DNA of 64,000 bases, taken from NCBI GenBank assembly GCA_003864495.1, contig ML133460.1, positions 310,001 through 374,000 on the forward strand, written 5' to 3'. Below are positions 61,601 to 64,000 of this stretch, piece after piece. A program made the position numbers and the translations under genes. Positions within the stretch are counted from its first letter, which is position 1, and each line of letters begins with the position of its first letter. Origin of the DNA: Nemopilema nomurai. Its lineage: Eukaryota > Cnidaria > Scyphozoa > Rhizostomeae > Rhizostomatidae. A model generated the notes under the pieces. It was not told the origin of the DNA. It did no database searches and worked only from the letters and a program-made list of their open reading frames with translations.

Positions 61601-63817
61601 TAAGAGCCTACTTTTCAGAGTTTGGCAAAAGAGGTTCTTGTTGACAGTTTAGGCTAAATAGGTTCTTAATCAGGTTCTAAATTTCTACAGTGTAGATATT
61701 GTGTTGATTATCAGAAAACAGTATTGAATGTTGTCTGTTCTGCATTCTTAATTTATATTCGTGTATCAATGTCGCCAAAAGTTCACCAACAACAACTGGT
61801 CGATGATATATTACTGTATATAAAATGTTTGAATCAAAGCCAAGATTAAAAATAGAAATGTAACATTTTTATGAACAATAATTGTTTCATAACAATTATT
61901 AAAATTTAACATACATTGTGCATTTTGAGTCTCATATAACAGTTCAATTTGCTGTCACCTTTTCGGTTTTTGGAAAAATATGTGAAAATTAAGAGTTAAA
62001 CCCTACACATAAGAACCTGTTGGACGTTGTTTGGCTAAACAGGTTCTTTTATTTTGGAGTATAAAAGAAAAAAGTTCTGCAAGAAGGTTCTTAAATCCCT
62101 AGGCTCTTTCACACGGGGTTTTACTGTGTTTCTCGTTATAACTTTCACTGCAGATTGCTTGTGATTCGGCTGGGACTATACTTGATCTACTTCACGTGTT
62201 CAGTTAAGGTTACGGTAAACGTTTTGAACACGAAAATTGGTTTTTCCTTCCTAAAGGCCAAACGACTCAAGGAATCTGGATAAACTATATATCATTCCAT
62301 GCACAAGATTATGGCGTATCTAGCCAGATAAAAATTATTGGCAAATAATGTTAAATGTTATTTTCCATGCGAATTTACTGGTAAAAAAGTGTACCACCTT
62401 CAAAAGCTATTATATACCCTTGCGTTTGAGGTAACAAAATCTGACTTAGACCAGCAGGAAGTGCAGGTCCTAAGCTACCAAAGTGTGTCTCAGATTTTTT
62501 TAAATTCCTCCTCTTCTTGAAACTCTACCCTGTCAAAAATTGGCAAATAATTTTTCCACCCTCCTGCAGCTGTATTTAGGTATAAAAGACGGACCAGAGC
62601 AAATAAAAACATTTTGAGACACGCTTTGGTTGCCCAACATCTGCCCTGGCCGTGTGCAAATTTTCGAGCCATTCGATTGGTTTCTTGGGACAAAAGAGCT
62701 TTTTCGTACCTGTATGTAGAGGAATTTCGAGTCCGGAGAAAACGGGATTTTACTGATCGCACTTGCGATGGTACACATCGGGATCATATTACCAACAATG
62801 TAATCCGAGTCAAGTAGTTTAGGCTTTAAGATCAATTAGCATCTTAAAACAAGCACAACAACCCATGGATGTGCCATACTCTAACACAAACCACAGGAAG
62901 CAGAACAAGGATAATCGACTTAACAGGTCGAGGGATTTGAAAACCGCTGCTAGAAACTTTGATAAGAAAATTATGGAAACCTTCGTTTATACAGGATTTT
63001 CTCCATTTTCAAAACTTCTTCTAGCTTCAAACATGGTATCATTATGTACCTTATTAATTCGGCTATCAGAATATGAAGTAATCGAAAAATGGATGTTTAC
63101 GTCCAGAAACGTTTACCGTAACCTTAAAATGTGACTACACAGTGCAGGCCACGTACCATTTACTTTTAAAAAGTGCCTGATGTATGTTTCTATTCCCTCT
63201 CTCCGACTTTCCATCAGAAAAGGGCTTGTTATGAGTTTGTTTTTTGTAGGATGAATCTGTTGAAGGAATCCTAACAATTCTTTGTAATCACTCATTTCAT
63301 GGAGATTGCCTTGTTCAGTGGTCAGATTCCAGGTAACGGGTTTTATCATTTCTGTCTTGTATTAATAGTTGTATTCACCTTCAAATGGTATCTCTTATCA
63401 TTAACTGGATCTTCAGTCAACCTCACGTCAGTTCATTGACCTTCGTTTTCTGTTGCATTGAATGTGTATCATATCTCTAACCGGGACTCAGGTATGCTGT
63501 GCGACAGCTGTATCACTTCCGACGTTGTTTGTCGTGGACATGCGCCAATGTGTCGGGCGGTTAGTTTCTAGCTGTATATATTGATTAAGAGTGTAGCTGA
63601 CCGATTCGTCGGGACGGAAATGAGGGCTGCTCAAAATGGCGCCTGGTTTAAGTGATTGTTGGTATTCGCGCAGGCAGCTTTTATAGTAGCTCTTAACACG
63701 GACTTTCACTATCATTAGCGCTATTTAATTGTTCTTTGTAGCTGTCCAGTATGCAGGTTTAACCAAACTCCGAAGGCCGTGGCAGAACAAAGGTGTTTTC
63801 AGTGCAGTTCCACTGAG
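55656..63817 (+). CDS. BRAP: BRCA1-associated protein (BRAP/IMP), 5' part of gene, truncated by window end
   Basis: RING-type E3 ubiquitin ligase; in vertebrates it is a cytoplasmic Ras-responsive modulator of MAPK signalling through KSR and binds nuclear localisation signals. Ten exons are visible: 55656-55737, 57444-57602, 57977-58136, 58643-58753, 59545-59623, 60166-60228, 60896-60946, 61339-61404, 63250-63332, 63742-63817. The 930 nt give 310 codons in frame. Exon 1 gives the family start MPFISLIVLRLEVED. Exon 3 has FFSGNPMVE and GVLHLYK; exon 4 has QMTSLEEEVPRSEMICM. Exons 5-6 complete the RRM-like BRAP2 domain (QIVRDNSPNQYIVLLKF). Exons 8-10 give the RING: CPVCLERM, LCNHSFHGDC, then SCPVCRF. 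The last visible exon starts the region leading to the UBP-type zinc finger (CFQCSSTE). The UBP finger and coiled coil should lie beyond the window. Confidence 0.93.
56046..57186. mobile_element. ~1.14 kb inverted-repeat element in BRAP intron 1
   Basis: The left arm 56046-56090 (TAAAACGCAGGTCATGCAGG and onward) and the right arm 57141-57186 are imperfect inverted complements of about 45 bp, both containing ATGCAGGTTAA-type and AAAACGCAGGT-type segments. No transposase is encoded between them, so this looks like a non-autonomous DNA element. The target-site duplication was not resolved. Confidence 0.7.
61584..62126. mobile_element. ~540-bp MITE-like element in BRAP intron 8
   Basis: Left end CAGTAAAAGCCCGCGTGTAA (continuing GAGCCTA) and right end TAGGCTCTTTCACACGGGGT (continuing TTTACTG) are inverted complements with three mismatches over 27 bp. 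Further inside, AGGTTCTT-type and AAGAACCT-type motifs recur on both sides. There is no coding capacity. CAGTAAAACCCCG ends are common among mariner-type MITEs (general knowledge). Confidence 0.75.
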
Positions 63818-64000
63818 GTACAATGCTCTATTTTTGAACGTCATTTTTCGATTGTTTAAAAGACGTTAGCTAAAGATGAATGGCAGCCAGGACGGACAAC
63901 TGAAAGACAGAATGCATCTTGTACTTTGAATGAGTTGAATTTCGTTGTTGGTGATCAAAAGTGTCTTCTCGTTTTAAAGTTCAGATTTAGCAATGCGTTT

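Overview
The window is animal nuclear DNA: A+T-rich, with short GT/AG-bounded exons, long introns, and many decayed mobile elements and satellites. The gene set (SLC43-type transporter, short-chain acyl-CoA dehydrogenase, CENPV-like protein, BRAP) is generic to metazoans. The exon style and the presence of a tyrosine-recombinase retroelement suggest a marine invertebrate, most likely an anthozoan cnidarian such as a coral or anemone; that placement is inference. All recognised host genes lie on the + strand.

Layout. 1994-10511: SLC43-family membrane transporter in 12 exons, with a 380-bp higher-order GAGCT-rich minisatellite in intron 2. 12497-18289 and 20282-26483: two tandem, intact, 11-exon copies of mitochondrial short-chain acyl-CoA dehydrogenase (ACADS). 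Their 5' halves have diverged, while their 3' halves are almost identical through introns. 26484-44167: about 17.7 kb without a host gene. It holds a LINE reverse-transcriptase fragment, three copies of a ~0.7 kb repeat (one inverted, two head to tail), and a 6.3 kb PAT/Ngaro-type retroelement inserted in the third copy. That element has split direct repeats, a remnant RT joined to a remnant tyrosine recombinase, and a 3.5 kb satellite. 44168-51157: 14-exon gene joining a TAZ2-like zinc finger to a protein kinase, an architecture I cannot match to a named family. 53655-54997: three-exon CENPV/GFA-domain gene. 55656-63817 and beyond: BRAP (BRCA1-associated protein, RING E3), cut by the window end inside its zinc-finger region.

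The neighbours do not form a pathway. The connections are structural: tandem duplication and partial homogenisation of ACADS, and repeated insertion of elements into introns and promoter-proximal DNA (a 343-bp TA-flanked MITE ends 137 bp before the ACADS-1 start codon; two inverted-repeat elements lie in BRAP introns). Exon borders were assigned by eye from splice dinucleotides, reading phase and family similarity. Summed exon lengths keep frame in every gene, with one uncertain border in the SLC43 gene.
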